A stretch of 64,000 bases of DNA, taken from contig NZ_FNJH01000001.1 in assembly GCF_900103225.1 (NCBI RefSeq), positions 866,980 through 930,979 of the forward strand. Reading direction: 5' to 3'. Of this stretch, positions 55,001 to 64,000 are shown piece by piece. Within the stretch, counting starts at the first letter, position 1; the number at the start of each line of letters is the position of its first letter. The notes beneath the pieces were generated by a model that worked only from the letters and a program-made list of their open reading frames with translations, was not told the DNA's origin and did no database searches. The position numbers and the translations under genes were made by a program. This stretch comes from Pseudomonas congelans (GTDB lineage Bacteria; Pseudomonadota; Gammaproteobacteria; Pseudomonadales; Pseudomonadaceae).

Positions 55001-58000
55001 GACGGTCTATGTACTCGATGCTCATCAGCACCTGACGCCGTTGGGGGCGATTGGCGAGCTTTATATTGGCGGCGACGGTGTGGCGCTGGGGTATCTGAAT
55101 CGCCCGGACCTGACTGCAGAGAAGTTCATTGCCGACCCGTTCAGCGATCAGCCCGGCGCGATGATGTACCGCACTGGTGATCTGGGCCGCTGGCTGGAGG
55201 ACGGCCAGCTGGAATGTCTGGGCCGCAACGACGATCAAGTGAAAATACGCGGTTTCCGTATCGAACTGGGCGAGATCGTCAATTGCCTGCACCAGTTGCC
55301 GGGCATCAGGGAAGCTGTGGTTCTGGCGCGCGAGGATGAGCCGGGCCATGTGCGTCTGGTCGCCTATTTCACCAGCCGACTCGACGCCGAGGCACCTGCA
55401 CCGGAGCACATGCGTGCTCACCTGCAGGCCAACCTGCCGGAATACATGGTGCCTGGGGCCTTTGTCGAGCTGACCGCTTTGCCGTTGACGGCCAACGGCA
55501 AGCTGGACAGCCGTGCGCTGCCCAAACCGGATCACTCGTCGCTGTTGGGGCTGGCCTATGAGCCACCGCAGGGCGAGATTGAAATCGCTCTGGCGCAGAT
55601 CTGGGCTGAAGTGCTGCAGCTCGAGCGGGTCGGTCGTCACGATCACTTTTTCGATCTGGGCGGGCATTCCCTGCTGGCCATGCGCATGGTGTCGCAGGTG
55701 CGTCAGCAGATGGGCATGGAGTTGCCATTGGGCGAACTCTTTGCACTGGGCGAGCTGGCAGCCGTTGCCAGTGCGCTGGCAGGTGCTGGACGCAGTGAAC
55801 TGTCACTGATCCTGCCTGCGCCGCGTGATCAGTCGTTACCGCTGTCGTTCGCCCAGCAGCGCTTGTGGTTTCTGGCACAAATGGAGGGCGGCAATCAGGC
55901 CTACAACATCCCGCTGGCCCTCAGTCTGCGAGGAACGCTGGATGTGCCTGCGTTGACAGCCGCGCTAGCGCGGATCGTCGAGCGCCATGAAACCTTGCGC
56001 AGCCGCTTCATCGCCCGCGAGGAGGGTGCTGAAGTCGTGTTCACACCGCCCACGGCCATGTCGTTCCTGCACATCGAAGACCTGCGTCAAAACCCGCAAA
56101 CCCTGGCCGAACGCGTTGCAGCAGAAGCCACCGCAGCGTTCGATCTGACGCGTGGCCCGCTGATCCGCGGCTGCCTGCTGCAGGTGGAAAACGAGCGGCA
56201 CGTGTTGTTGCTGACCGTGCACCACATCGTCTCCGACGGTTGGTCGATGGGGGTCCTGACCCGCGAATTGCTTGCGCTGTACCCGGCGCTACGAAGCGGC
56301 GAGGCCGATCCACTGCCAGCGCTGAGCATTCAATACGCCGACTATGCGGTCTGGCAGCAGGGCTGGATGAGCGGCGAGCGTCTGCAACACCAGGCTGCCT
56401 ATTGGCGGCAGACGCTGGAAGGCGCACCGACACTGCTGACACTGCCTGCCGACCGGCCGCGTCCGGCGCAGCAGGATTTTGCCGGTGCAAGTCTCAACGT
56501 GCGACTGGATGGTCAACTGACCGCCGGCCTGCGCGCGCTGGCGCAGCGGCAAGGCGTCACCCTGTACATGACCTTGCTGACTGCGTGGGGCGCACTGCTG
56601 ACGCGTCTTTCCGGTCAGGCCGAGGTGGTGGTCGGCAGCCCGATCGCGGGCCGTGGTCGCGCCGAGCTGGAAGGGCTGATCGGTTTGTTCGTCAATACGC
56701 TGGCCATACGCATCGACACGGCATCGGCACCTACCGGTGACGCGTTGCTGGCGCAGGTCAGGACTCGGGTACTGGAGGCTCAGGATCACCAGGACCTGCC
56801 GTTCGAGCAGGTGGTGGAAATCGTCCGCCCGACACGCAGCCTGGCCCACGGCCCGTTGTTCCAGACGACGCTCAACTGGCTGGCCGGGGAAACTACGTTA
56901 CCGGAGATGGACGGTCTGTCGCTGGCAACGGTCGAGCAGCAGAGTCAGGTCTCCAAGTTTGATCTGTCGCTCAACCTCGGCGAACAGGGTGATGCCTTGT
57001 TCGGTACGCTGGATTACGCCACTGCGCTGTTCGATGAGGCGACGGTGCAGCGCTATTGCGGTTATTTCGAACAGTTGCTGCGCGCGCTGGTGAATAACCA
57101 GCAGGCGCTGCTCGCGGATATTCCGCTGGTGGGCCTGCAGGAGCGCGAGTATCTGCTCGAAAGCCTCAACGCCAGCGCGGTGAGCCTGCCGCAAGGTCAG
57201 ACCATTCATGCGCTGATAGAAGCACGCGCCGAAGGCATGCCCGAAGCCGTCGCCGCCAAGGTCGGCGAGCAGTCACTGAGCTACGCGCAGATGAACCGTC
57301 AGGCCAACAGCCTTGCCCATCATCTGATCAGCCTGGGCGTGCGCCCGGATGATCGTGTCGCGGTCGTCGCGCGTCGTGGGCTGGACACGCTGGTGAGCCT
57401 GCTGGCCGTGCTCAAGTCCGGTGCCTGCTATGTGCCGGTGGATCCGGCGCATCCCGATGAGCGCATAAACTATCTGTTGACCGACAGCACGCCGGTGGTG
57501 GTGCTTGCTGAACAGGCGTTCATGGCGCGCCTGCCTGCACTGACGGTGCCGCTGCTCGCACTCGATCGACCTCAATGGCCTGAGCAACCGGCAAATCCGC
57601 TGGTGTCGGGCCAGACGCCTGGCGATCTGGCGTATGTGATTTACACCTCCGGCTCGACCGGCCAACCGAAAGGCGTGATGGTCGAACACCGCACGCTGGC
57701 CAATCTCGTCCACTGGCATTGCCAAGCGTTCGCTCTGCACGCCGGTAGCCATACTGCCACTGTGGCCGGCTTCGGTTTTGACGCGATGGCCTGGGAAATC
57801 TGGCCCGCCCTGTGTGCAGGGGCGACGCTGCACATCCCGCCAGCCGAGATCAGTAACGAACAGCTCGACCTGCTGCTCGACTGGTGGCTCACGCAGCCGC
57901 TGCACGTGGCGTTTCTGCCGACACCGGTGGCCGAATATGCATTCAGCCGCGAGCTGTATCACCCGACGCTGCAGACGCTGCTGATCGGCGGCGATCGCCT

Positions 58001-61000
58001 GCGCCAGTTCCACCGCGAGCCGGGTTTTGCCGTGATCAACAACTATGGTCCGACCGAAACCACGGTGGTCGCTACCTCCGGCCGTCTGTTGCCTGACGGC
58101 AGCCTCGACATCGGCAAGCCGATCGCCAACACCCGCGTGTACCTGCTGGATGAGCAGCAGCAACTGGTGCCGACCGGTGTTGCCGGCGAGTTGTACATCG
58201 GCGGTGAAGGCGTGGCACGGGGTTATCTGAACCAGCCGCAACTCACTGCCGAACGCTTCCTCAGTGACCCGTTCTGCGAGAACCCGCAGGCGCGCATGTA
58301 CCGCACCGGCGATCTGGCACGCTGGAATGCCGATGGCACGCTGGACTATCTGGGGCGTAACGACGATCAGGTGAAAATCCGCGGTATGCGCATCGAACTG
58401 GGCGAAATCGAGGCGCAACTGACCTCGTTGCCGGGTATCGAGGAATCGCTGGTTGTGGCGCGCGAAGACGAACCTGGACAGTCACGTCTGGTGGCGTACT
58501 TCATTGAACAAGGCCCGCGCTCGGCGCTTGATATCGCCAGGCTGCGTGCCGACATGCTGGACCGACTGCCGGGCTACATGGTGCCGAGTGCGTTCGTGCG
58601 CCTTGATGCCTGGCCGTTGACCGCCAATGGCAAGGTCGATCGACGTGCGTTGCCGGTGCCGGATCGCGACGCCCTGCCAGGACGTGAATACGAGCCGCCG
58701 CAAGGCGAGCTGGAAATGGCCCTTGCCGACATCTGGAGCGACTTGCTGCAAGTCGAGCAAGTAGGGCGCAACGATCACTTCTTCGAACTCGGCGGCCATT
58801 CGCTGCTCGCCGTTACCCTGATCGCTCGCATGCGTCGCCGTGGCCTGGATGCCGATATTCGCGTGTTGTTTGCCCAGCCGACCCTGGCCGCTCTGGCGCG
58901 CTCCATTGGCAGCGGCGCTCAGGTGAAGATTCCGGCCAACCTGATCGGTGCGGATTGCACTTCAATCACTCCGGACCTGTTGCCGCTGGTGAAACTGGAC
59001 CAGGCAGGGATCGATCGCGTTGTCGCCAGCGTTACCGGCGGTGTGTGCAATATTCAGGACATCTACCCACTGGGGCCTCTGCAGGCAGGTATTTTCTATC
59101 ACTACCTGTCCGCCGCTGAGGATGATCCCTATCGCTTGCAGGCACGCTTTGCCTTTGCCGACCGCTCGCGGCTGGAGGCTTTCAGCCAGGCGCTGCAGCA
59201 GGTCATCGCCCGTAACGACGTTTTGCGCACTTCACTGTGCTGGGAAGGCCTGGAAACGCCGGTCCAAGTGGTCTGGCGGCATGCCGATCTGCCGGTGGTC
59301 GAGGTACCGCTGGCGGCGCTGGATGATCCCGAACCGCTGGCACTTGTGCGTGCACCGCTGCTGCGTCTGGTTCACGCCGATGACCCGGAAAACGGGCGGA
59401 TCGTCGCGGTCCTGCTGTTCCATCACCTGATCATGGACCACGTTGCGCTGGACCTGTTGAGCCAGGAATTGCAGGCGATACTGCTTGATCAGGCAGCGCA
59501 ACTGCCTGAGCCAGTGCCTTACCGCAACTACATCGCGCAGACCTTGCTGGGTGCGGGTGACGACGCGCATGAAACGTTCTTCCGCGAGCAGTTGGGCGAT
59601 CTGGATGAGCCGAACCTGGCCTACGCCCAGACCTGGTTGCCAGGGCCGGAGGTGGCAGGCGAGGCTCGACTGCGTCTGGACGCAGACCTGAGCAGGCGGT
59701 TACGCCATCAGGTGCGGCAGCTGGGTGTCAGCCCCGCCAGCCTGATGCACCTGGCCTGGGCTCAGGTACTGGGCCGATTGTCCGGACGAGACAGCGTGGT
59801 GTTCGGCACCGTACTGCTGGGTCGCTTGAACGGCAGCGAGGGCGCCGAACGCACACTCGGGGTGTTCATCAACACCTTGCCGCTGCGCATCGACCTGGCC
59901 GATCAGACTGCACGCGATGCGCTGTCCCAGACCCACCGGCGCCTGACAGGATTGCTTGCCCACGAACACGCTTCTCTGGCACTCGCTCAGCGCTGCAGCG
60001 CCTTGCCTGCGGGCGCACCGTTGTTCAGTGCGCTGCTGAATTACCGCCACAGCTCCGCGCCCGGTGCAGCAAACGAGGCTGCCGGGAAAGCCTGGCAGGG
60101 CATCGAGCTGTTGCACAGCGGCGAGCGCAGCAGCTACCCATTGACGCTCAGCGTCGATGATCTGGGCGAGGCATTCGACCTGACGGCGCTGACCTCGACA
60201 GGCATCGATGCCCGACGTATTTGCGCGTATCTCTCCTGCGCCGTGGAAGGGCTGGTCAACACCCTTGAGCAGGCACCTTCGGAACCGATTCAAGCACTGA
60301 ATATTCTGCCCGGTGCCGAGCGAACTGAGCTGCTCGACAGCTTCAATGCCGATCGCCTCACCGCAGAGTGCCCGCTGCCCGTTCATCGGCGTATCGAACA
60401 GCAGGCGTTTGAGCAACCGGACGCCATGGCCGCACAGGCGGGCGACCAGCATTTGAGCTACGGCGAGTTGAATGCCCGTGCCAACGCACTGGCCCATCAC
60501 CTGATCGGACTGGGCGTACGTCCGGACGACCGGGTGGCGGTCGTCGCGCGACGCGGGCTGGAAACGCTGGCTGGCCTGCTGGCAGTGCTGAAAGCCGGGG
60601 CGAGCTACGTACCGGTCGATCCGGCACACCCGGATGAACGCATCAGCTACCTGCTGGAGAACAGTGAACCCGTGGTGGTGTTGGCGCAATTCGACCTGCT
60701 GACACGTCTGCCCGAACTGCAGGTGCCGGTGATCGCGCTTGACCGCCGGGACTGGCCGCAGCACGCGGACAACCCAAACGTGCCGGAAATGACCACGCAG
60801 CATCTGGCTTATGTGATTTACACCTCGGGGTCCACCGGGCTGCCCAAGGGCGTGATGGTCGAGCACCGCACGCTGAACAATCTGGTGGATTGGCACTGTG
60901 AAGCGTTCAATCTGCGTGCCGGCAGTCACACCGCCAGCGTTGCAGGGTTTGGTTTCGACGCCATGGCCTGGGAAGTCTGGCCTGCGCTGTGTGCCGGCGC

Positions 61001-63833
61001 GGTGTTGCACCTGCCGCCTGCGGAGATTGGCAACGAACAGCTCGACGTGCTGCTCGACTGGTGGCTGGCCCAGCCGCTGCAGGTGGCGTTCCTGCCGACC
61101 CCGGTGGCCGAATACGCCTTCAGCCGTGAACTGCACCATCCGACGCTGCAGACCCTGTTGATTGGTGGTGATCGCTTGCGCCATTTCAACCGTGATCCGG
61201 GTTTCGCCGTGGTCAACAACTACGGCCCGACAGAGACCACGGTGGTGGCCAGCTCCGGCCGGATGCAGCCAGGCAAGGTGCTGCACATCGGCAAGCCGGT
61301 TACCCATGCCCGACTGTATGTACTGGATTCGCGGGGTCAGCCCGTGCCACTCGGAGTGCCCGGCGAGTTGTATATCGGCGGCGCAGGCGTGGCTCGCGGC
61401 TACCTGAACCGTGCGGACCTGACCGCAGAACGTTTCCTTGACGATCCGTTCAGCGACAGCCCTGGTGCCCGTATGTATCGCTCCGGCGATCTGGTGCGCT
61501 GGCTGTCCGACGGGACGCTTGAATACCTGGGCCGCAACGATGATCAGGTGAAGATCCGTGGCGTGCGCATCGAGCCGGGCGAGATCGAACAACACCTGGC
61601 GCAATGCCCGGGTGTCGGCGAAGCGGTGGTGACCACCCAGCGTCTGGACGATGGCTCGTTGCGTCTGGTGGGCTACTTCACCCGACGCGATGCGTCGCTC
61701 GACAGTGCCGCCTTGCGTGCGCACCTGTTGGGACTGCTCCCGGAATACATGGTGCCTGCGGTGTTTGCAGGCCTTGATGCGCTGCCATTGACCCAGAATG
61801 GCAAGGTCGACCGCAAGGCGTTGCCTGCGCCTGACCTGGCCGCACTGGCGAACCTCGTCGCCTACCAGGCGCCTTCAACGGCGCTGGAAGAGCGTTTGGC
61901 AGACTTGTGGGCCGAGGTTCTCGAGGTCGGAAAAATCGGCAGGCACGACAGCTTCTTCGAACTGGGCGGCCATTCGCTGTCGGCCATTCGTTTGGTCAGC
62001 CTGCTGCAAAAGGCAGGCGTGTCACTGACGCTGGCCGAGCTGTTCCAGCACCCCAGCGTCGCAGCGCTGGCCGGGTTGCTCGATCAGCGTCCAGGATCGC
62101 CGGACGAGGCTCGCGAGGTGATCACGGTGCGCGCCGGTGGCAGCGAGTCACCCTTGTTTCTGCTTCACGATTTCACAGGGCTGGACGCTTATTTCCCAGT
62201 GCTAGGGCAACATCTGCAGGGCGACTTTCCGATTTACGGCTTGCCAGGCATTGGCCTTGGGCAGCAGCAATTGCGCACCATGGAGTGCCTGGCTGCGCGG
62301 ATGATCGAGCGCATTCGGCAGGTCCAGCCGCGTGGCCCGTATCGGTTGGCCGGCTGGTCGTTCGGCGGGGTTCTGGCTTATGAGGTGGCCACCCAACTGC
62401 TAGGCATGGACGAGGCCGTGACATTCCTCGGCCTGATCGACAGCTATGTGCCACGCCTGACGGATCAGGGCAAGGCACGCTGGCAGGGACCTGACTTGCT
62501 TGAGCGGCAATTGCTCTCGCATTGCACTGCGCACTGGCAAGCCCAGGCGGGTGAGGGCGCTGCCAGGTTGGCCCGTCTGACCTCATTGAGCGAGCAAGCG
62601 CCGCTGCAGGACTTCGCGACGCTGTTGCAACTGTGCCGTGACGAAGGCCTGTTGTACGAGGAACTGGCGCTGGCGAGCGATCAGCAATTGCACCATTACC
62701 TGGACCGGGAAGTCGCGCATGGTCAGGCCCTGGCGCATTACCAGTTGGAACCGCTTAACCTGCCGATTCATCTGTTCCGCGCCGAACAGCGTCCAATGGC
62801 GCCAATCGGAAGCAGTTCGACCCTGGGCTGGGGTGAGATTCTCTCCAGAGATCAACTGCAGTGCGTCGATGTCCCGGGTGACCACATGACGATGATGCAG
62901 GCACCGCACGTGGCCGTGCTCGGTGTGAGCATCGTTCAGGCGTTGCACAGCGTGCCTGCCACGCCGCCGCCAGCACCGGCTCATCAGTCACTGCTGGCCA
63001 TCCAGAGCGGGCGGGACGGACATGCGCCAGTGTTTTGCGTACCGGGTGCCGGTGACAGCGTCACCAGCTTCATCGGCCTGGCCGAGGCACTGGGTCCGGA
63101 CTGGCCGATCCACGGTCTGCAACCGCGCGGCCTGGACGGTCGCAGTGTTCCGCACAGCCGCGTGGAAGCGGCAGCGCAGAGCCATGTGCAGGCTATTGAA
63201 GCGCTGTATCCGCACGGTCCTTTACATCTGGTCGGGCATTCGTTCGGGGGCTGGGCGGCGCACGCCATGGCGGTCCGGCTTCAGGCCCGTGGCCGCGAGG
63301 TTGTCTCGTTAACCTTGATCGATAGCGAAGCGCCCGGCGGCGAGGGCTTGAGCAGTAAGCCTTATACCGCCACCGCCGTGCTGGAACGCCTGATCGAGGC
63401 GCTGCAGTTGTCCAGCGGAAAAAGCTTTGAGCTCGATCCGCTGGCGTTTGCCGCCAGCGATACGGTCACGCAAATGCACCTGCTTCAGCAGGCCATGGTG
63501 CGCGCCGGGTTATTGCCTCCACGTCTTGCGGCACAGGCCCTGCAAGGGATTGTCCGCACGTTTGCCAGCGCCTTGCGCACGGTCTATCGACCTGAGCCGG
63601 GAGGCTACAGCGGCAGGGCAAGTCTGGTACTGGTGAATGACCCGCAACTGGATGCGCTGGACAATCAACTCGAACATGCCGCGTGTGCAAGTCAGTGGCA
63701 GCATTTGCTGCCGCAACTTTCGCTCTGGCAGGGGCCTGGCAACCACTTCAGCGTCCTGAAAGCTCCAGACGTCTACAGTCTCGCGGCCTGGTGGTACGAC
63801 GGATTGGCAGTGGGTGTGGGGGAGACGCAATGA
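46050..63833 (+). CDS. syfB: Syringafactin synthetase SyfB, NRPS modules 4-8 (Leu-Thr-Val-Leu-Leu) with two thioesterases
   Basis: 5927 residues from GTG 46050. Residues 1-55 are a TubC-type N-terminal docking domain ([33 protein letters not shown]). Five C-A-T modules follow. A-domain YTSGSTG boxes lie at 697, 1741, 2812, 3865 and 4924. Pocket readings are DAWFLGNVV (Leu), DFWNIGMVH (Thr), DAMFLGVTF (Val/Ile-like), Leu and Leu. T serines are at 1083, 2142, 3207, 4251 and 5309. C domains 5 and 7 are LCL-type (HHIVADG at 1268, HHIVSDG at 3391). C domains 4, 6 and 8 are dual C/E-type ([10 protein letters not shown] at 125, [10 protein letters not shown] at 2242, [10 protein letters not shown] at 4351). 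The C-terminus carries two thioesterases, GWSFGG (S5437) and GHSFGG (S5731). With SyfA this yields a linear lipo-octapeptide biosurfactant. Confidence 0.93.
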   Translation: MSINELLATLKAHNIHLTVKDGQLVVQGNRRALTDNGLLEHLREHKPALIELIEQGDYENGQRGAPVLPANGIEQGCERITPGMLTLADLDQVAIDLLMDAIPGGAANVQDIYPLAPLQQGILYHHVTATHGDPYVMQVQFAFSDQARLNAFAEALQTVITRHDILRTSIHWKGLETPVQVVWRHAELKVDSSPLAADLTMDLGQAPLMRLVCHAPVAGQRVEATLLFHHIAMDHSALEVVRHEIQACLSGQAELLGVPVPFRNYVGQALLGVSEAQHEAFFREMLGDLDEPTLAYGLQDLSGEGDAIEEHSVTLDQQLCQRLRAQARTLGISVASLFHLGWARVLAGLAGQSRVVFGTVLMGRLLGAEATERALGIFINTLPLRLDLDEQGVQAAVRATHQRLTALMRHEHAPLALAQRCSGVKAPTPLFNALLNYRHSAPAQASGETWQGIEVLQAQERSNYPLVLSVDDLGEAFGLTAQTAAGIDPQSICAYMQWTMESVVDALEQAPQMPVDQLDIVPASERAQLLLGFNDQRADYERRLTIHQRIEHLAEQQPDAIAAQVGAQHLSYRELNARANALAHKLISLGVQPDDRVAVVARRSLETLVGLLAVLKAGAGYVPVDPAHPDERIAYLLGDSAPVAVLTQPEFVARLQGLGLPGLNTPLIELDLANWPEQQDNPHLDTLDSTHLAYVIYTSGSTGQPKGVMVEHRTLNNLIDWHREAFDLHAGSHTASVAGFGFDAMAWEVWPALCAGATLHLPPAEIGNEQLDALLDWWIAQPLQVAFLPTPVAEYAFSRDLRHPTLHTLLIGGDRLRQFHRDPGFAVINNYGPTETTVVATSGRLLPNGSLDIGKPVANTSIYLLDERQQLVPLGVPGELYIGGDSVARGYLNQPQLTAERFAHDPFAAQPQARMYRTGDLARWNADGTLEYLGRNDDQVKIRGVRIELGEIENQFSQLPGIEEALVLAREDEPGQPRLVGYFTERAGAAASSVEQLRTALLARLPGYMVPGALVRLDSWPLTANGKVDRRALPVPDRTALSTGEYQAPQGDLETALALIWSELLQVERVGRHDRFFELGGHSLLAMRMVSQVRQRLSLELVLGDLFADSSLIAIAHCLSAAARSQLPAIDVQPRNGPVPLSSAQQRIWFMAQMEDANSAYNISLGLKLSGPLDSRALTRALERIVARHDSLRSRFSQEDDNAWVQAASVTEVPRICWQDLHDQDPQALQAVIREEAAQPFDLQHELPIRGRLLCLAENRHVLLLTVHHIVADGWSLGVLTRELTALYQAFSQGQEDPLPALALQYGDYAVWQRNWLDDERLSHQADYWQQTLTGAPVLLTLPTDRPRPAHQDYTGASVALDLDPRLSTDIRAFCQAQSVTSFMLFMGAWAVLLARLSGQDEVVVGMPVANRRRAEIEGLIGLFVNTLAVRVDTSGEPDVVTLLERIKARVVEAQDHQDLPFEQVVERLRPPRSLAHSPLFQASLTWDGSQGLGLQLGDMQLEPLDEQAAFAKFDLALSVSDGPDHFRCIVEYATALFDHSTIERHLGYLKAILRAMVADSQTVVSHIPLLSEAERRQLTDGFNAPDAVYPQEQTLHSQFEAQAQRTPDAIAVSFEEESWSYATLNAQANRIAHRLIGMGIGADDRVAICTPRGLQMIAGLLGILKAGAAYVPLDPAYPLERLAYTLDDSAPVALLSQRSVQGTLPVSEVPVISLDDDLQDESVCNPQVPVKPGNLAYVIYTSGSTGKPKGVMIEHRNVARLFSATEEWFGFNKQDVWALFHSFAFDFSVWEIWGALLHGGHLVIVPQLVSRSPEDFYNLVCSAGVTVLNQTPSAFRHLIAAQGENGQAHSLRKVIFGGEALDTVILKPWYARNVNAGTQLVNMYGITETTVHVTYYPLQPEDAQRLGASPIGRRIPDLQLYVLDARGEPVPVGVVGELYVGGAGVARGYLNREALTAERFLDNPFSHAADARMYRTGDLGRWMADGSLEYMGRNDEQVKIRGFRIELGEIAARLNDHPDVLDAVVVAREDVPGDKRLVGYYTSAEDNPGLDIEQLRAWLSGLLPEYMVPAAYVRLASLPVTANGKLDRKSLPAPDRDSIASRAYEAPQGATEIALASLWAELLHVEQVGRQDNFFELGGHSLLAVTLIARMRRLDMRADIRVLFVQPTLAALAEAVGRDTEINVPANLIDAHCQHITPELLPLVALDQPAIDRIVARVPGGAANVQDIYPLGPLQTGILYHHLTAGDSDPYLLQPQFAFADASRLDAFCHALQRVIERNDILRTGLFWEGLQAPVQVVWRQAPLRVEEVALQDLFNAPRVDLTQAPLLQLVYAHDPANKRIAAVLRYHHVIMDHIALDVLSHELQAILLDNEAQLAAPVPYRNYIAHVVQGPGDDAHEAFFREQLGDIDEPTLPYGLTLASADQIPGEARLTLNSDLCRQIRDQARQLSVSAATLMHLAWAKVLGQLSGRDSVVFGTVLLGRLRGGEGGERALGVFINTLPLRMDLVGHCARSAVLDLHGRLVGMLAHEHAQLALTQRCSALPAGAPLFNTLLNYRHSAVPEVDDQANNTAWQGIEVVHAEERSNYPLTLSIDDFGDAFSLTAQAAPGIDPQRICAYVQQALVHLVQALEQQSAAALIGSSVVPEAERERLLVSFNDTRRDYPRGQPAHRLFERRAALHPHAVAAVHGRRSLTYGELNERANHLAHYLLGQGVRPNEHVAILLPRSLELLISQLAVGKCAATYVPLDVNAPAERQHYMLDDCQAKCVLTQSATSIGSTVQRIDLDQLNLDDQPAHDPGLPQASDTAAYVMYTSGSTGAPKGVRVAHRGIARLVLNNGYADFNEQDRIAFASNPAFDASTMEVWGALLNGGQLLVIEHTTLIDPMRFSAALRHGNVSVLFLTSALFNQYVQLIPEALSGLRLLLSGGERADTASFRTLLAQAPGLHLLNVYGPTETTTFATASDARALADHAESVPIGTPIGNTTVYVLDAHQHLTPLGAIGELYIGGDGVALGYLNRPDLTAEKFIADPFSDQPGAMMYRTGDLGRWLEDGQLECLGRNDDQVKIRGFRIELGEIVNCLHQLPGIREAVVLAREDEPGHVRLVAYFTSRLDAEAPAPEHMRAHLQANLPEYMVPGAFVELTALPLTANGKLDSRALPKPDHSSLLGLAYEPPQGEIEIALAQIWAEVLQLERVGRHDHFFDLGGHSLLAMRMVSQVRQQMGMELPLGELFALGELAAVASALAGAGRSELSLILPAPRDQSLPLSFAQQRLWFLAQMEGGNQAYNIPLALSLRGTLDVPALTAALARIVERHETLRSRFIAREEGAEVVFTPPTAMSFLHIEDLRQNPQTLAERVAAEATAAFDLTRGPLIRGCLLQVENERHVLLLTVHHIVSDGWSMGVLTRELLALYPALRSGEADPLPALSIQYADYAVWQQGWMSGERLQHQAAYWRQTLEGAPTLLTLPADRPRPAQQDFAGASLNVRLDGQLTAGLRALAQRQGVTLYMTLLTAWGALLTRLSGQAEVVVGSPIAGRGRAELEGLIGLFVNTLAIRIDTASAPTGDALLAQVRTRVLEAQDHQDLPFEQVVEIVRPTRSLAHGPLFQTTLNWLAGETTLPEMDGLSLATVEQQSQVSKFDLSLNLGEQGDALFGTLDYATALFDEATVQRYCGYFEQLLRALVNNQQALLADIPLVGLQEREYLLESLNASAVSLPQGQTIHALIEARAEGMPEAVAAKVGEQSLSYAQMNRQANSLAHHLISLGVRPDDRVAVVARRGLDTLVSLLAVLKSGACYVPVDPAHPDERINYLLTDSTPVVVLAEQAFMARLPALTVPLLALDRPQWPEQPANPLVSGQTPGDLAYVIYTSGSTGQPKGVMVEHRTLANLVHWHCQAFALHAGSHTATVAGFGFDAMAWEIWPALCAGATLHIPPAEISNEQLDLLLDWWLTQPLHVAFLPTPVAEYAFSRELYHPTLQTLLIGGDRLRQFHREPGFAVINNYGPTETTVVATSGRLLPDGSLDIGKPIANTRVYLLDEQQQLVPTGVAGELYIGGEGVARGYLNQPQLTAERFLSDPFCENPQARMYRTGDLARWNADGTLDYLGRNDDQVKIRGMRIELGEIEAQLTSLPGIEESLVVAREDEPGQSRLVAYFIEQGPRSALDIARLRADMLDRLPGYMVPSAFVRLDAWPLTANGKVDRRALPVPDRDALPGREYEPPQGELEMALADIWSDLLQVEQVGRNDHFFELGGHSLLAVTLIARMRRRGLDADIRVLFAQPTLAALARSIGSGAQVKIPANLIGADCTSITPDLLPLVKLDQAGIDRVVASVTGGVCNIQDIYPLGPLQAGIFYHYLSAAEDDPYRLQARFAFADRSRLEAFSQALQQVIARNDVLRTSLCWEGLETPVQVVWRHADLPVVEVPLAALDDPEPLALVRAPLLRLVHADDPENGRIVAVLLFHHLIMDHVALDLLSQELQAILLDQAAQLPEPVPYRNYIAQTLLGAGDDAHETFFREQLGDLDEPNLAYAQTWLPGPEVAGEARLRLDADLSRRLRHQVRQLGVSPASLMHLAWAQVLGRLSGRDSVVFGTVLLGRLNGSEGAERTLGVFINTLPLRIDLADQTARDALSQTHRRLTGLLAHEHASLALAQRCSALPAGAPLFSALLNYRHSSAPGAANEAAGKAWQGIELLHSGERSSYPLTLSVDDLGEAFDLTALTSTGIDARRICAYLSCAVEGLVNTLEQAPSEPIQALNILPGAERTELLDSFNADRLTAECPLPVHRRIEQQAFEQPDAMAAQAGDQHLSYGELNARANALAHHLIGLGVRPDDRVAVVARRGLETLAGLLAVLKAGASYVPVDPAHPDERISYLLENSEPVVVLAQFDLLTRLPELQVPVIALDRRDWPQHADNPNVPEMTTQHLAYVIYTSGSTGLPKGVMVEHRTLNNLVDWHCEAFNLRAGSHTASVAGFGFDAMAWEVWPALCAGAVLHLPPAEIGNEQLDVLLDWWLAQPLQVAFLPTPVAEYAFSRELHHPTLQTLLIGGDRLRHFNRDPGFAVVNNYGPTETTVVASSGRMQPGKVLHIGKPVTHARLYVLDSRGQPVPLGVPGELYIGGAGVARGYLNRADLTAERFLDDPFSDSPGARMYRSGDLVRWLSDGTLEYLGRNDDQVKIRGVRIEPGEIEQHLAQCPGVGEAVVTTQRLDDGSLRLVGYFTRRDASLDSAALRAHLLGLLPEYMVPAVFAGLDALPLTQNGKVDRKALPAPDLAALANLVAYQAPSTALEERLADLWAEVLEVGKIGRHDSFFELGGHSLSAIRLVSLLQKAGVSLTLAELFQHPSVAALAGLLDQRPGSPDEAREVITVRAGGSESPLFLLHDFTGLDAYFPVLGQHLQGDFPIYGLPGIGLGQQQLRTMECLAARMIERIRQVQPRGPYRLAGWSFGGVLAYEVATQLLGMDEAVTFLGLIDSYVPRLTDQGKARWQGPDLLERQLLSHCTAHWQAQAGEGAARLARLTSLSEQAPLQDFATLLQLCRDEGLLYEELALASDQQLHHYLDREVAHGQALAHYQLEPLNLPIHLFRAEQRPMAPIGSSSTLGWGEILSRDQLQCVDVPGDHMTMMQAPHVAVLGVSIVQALHSVPATPPPAPAHQSLLAIQSGRDGHAPVFCVPGAGDSVTSFIGLAEALGPDWPIHGLQPRGLDGRSVPHSRVEAAAQSHVQAIEALYPHGPLHLVGHSFGGWAAHAMAVRLQARGREVVSLTLIDSEAPGGEGLSSKPYTATAVLERLIEALQLSSGKSFELDPLAFAASDTVTQMHLLQQAMVRAGLLPPRLAAQALQGIVRTFASALRTVYRPEPGGYSGRASLVLVNDPQLDALDNQLEHAACASQWQHLLPQLSLWQGPGNHFSVLKAPDVYSLAAWWYDGLAVGVGETQ

Positions 63834-63909
63834 GTCGGAGGATCTTGATCAAGCGTTATTGCAGGCGGGGGGAGGTCTTGCACAGGAGGCGGTGAGGGCA
63901 TATCCGGGA

Positions 63910-63929
63910 GGGGCGATTAGCATCGCCCC
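63910..63929. other. Perfect 8-bp stem-loop downstream of syfB
   Basis: GGGGCGAT, loop TAGC, ATCGCCCC. It lies 77 bases after the syfB stop and has no T-run on either strand, so it is not a standard intrinsic terminator. It may attenuate transcription or protect the syfB 3' end. Around it, bases 63834-64000 show no gene I can support: the ATG overlapping the syfB stop gives only 21 codons, and the other open plus-strand frame has no convincing start. Confidence 0.45.
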
Positions 63930-64000
63930 GTCCGTTGCATCGACTGGCGGTCAGCAGGTTGAAAAAACGCCCACCGATGAGCCATACATCCAGCGCATCA

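Noticed and set aside
36556..63833. Repeated blocks as possible CRISPR or insertion-sequence repeats
   Set aside because: The repeats have module length (about 3 kb) and encode homologous A, C and T domains; there are no short regular spacers and no transposase.
63830..63895. A 21-codon gene overlapping the syfB stop
   Set aside because: The ATGA overlap is suggestive, but the product is short, arginine-rich and not similar to anything I know.

Overview
The window looks like a Pseudomonas syringae-group chromosome. It has high GC, Pseudomonas-type REP sequences, a membrane PQQ glucose dehydrogenase, and at its right end a LuxR-type regulator followed by two giant NRPS genes. The adenylation codes, read in order, give Leu-Leu-Gln-Leu-Thr-Val-Leu-Leu, the peptide of the syringafactin lipopeptides. 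The species is inferred from gene content and gene family knowledge; no search was run.

Bases 1-14629: one long co-directional operon of tightly packed, often overlapping genes that matches no pathway I can name. In order it holds a truncated unknown, a class III PLP aminotransferase, an SRPBCC protein, an extended SDR/reductase, a fatty-acid-desaturase-like protein, two tandem dCTP-deaminase-like proteins, an ATP-grasp/phosphohistidine dikinase built like rifampin phosphotransferase, two tandem triphosphate-tunnel (CYTH)-like proteins, an HprK-like P-loop protein, a nucleotide-kinase-like P-loop protein, an alkaline-phosphatase-superfamily protein, a HAD phosphatase and a GntR/FCD regulator. 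Both tandem pairs show one partner keeping catalytic residues that the other has lost. I read this as a candidate small-molecule (antimetabolite-like) biosynthetic cluster that works on phosphorylated or nucleotide-like intermediates. This is the part of the window most likely to be undescribed.

Bases 14755-23732: a second accessory block of lipid-type enzymes. It has a PAP2-phosphatase/desaturase fusion (minus strand), two overlapping GNAT-like genes (plus), an alpha/beta hydrolase and a PF10118-type metal hydrolase (minus), and an overlapping desaturase-GH3-Rieske oxygenase operon (plus). The desaturase half of the fusion is a paralogue of the desaturase in the first block, which links the two.

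Bases 23745-32958: a polyol uptake and catabolism regulon. A ribose-type ABC importer, an SDR and a zinc alcohol dehydrogenase, and DhaK/DhaL run leftward. An RpiB-type isomerase and a SorC/DeoR-type regulator run rightward. The set fits threitol/erythritol breakdown through erythrulose and its phosphate to erythrose 4-phosphate. Two 18-bp sites in opposite orientation, identical at 17 of 18 bases, flank the divergent promoters and are good operator candidates. A REP pair (REPIN) sits inside the leftward operon.

Bases 33028-63833: gcd with a rho-independent terminator, the divergent regulator syfR, then syfA (three modules) and syfB (five modules plus tandem thioesterases), overlapping by four bases. 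The last 167 bases hold a perfect 8-bp stem-loop and no gene I can support.
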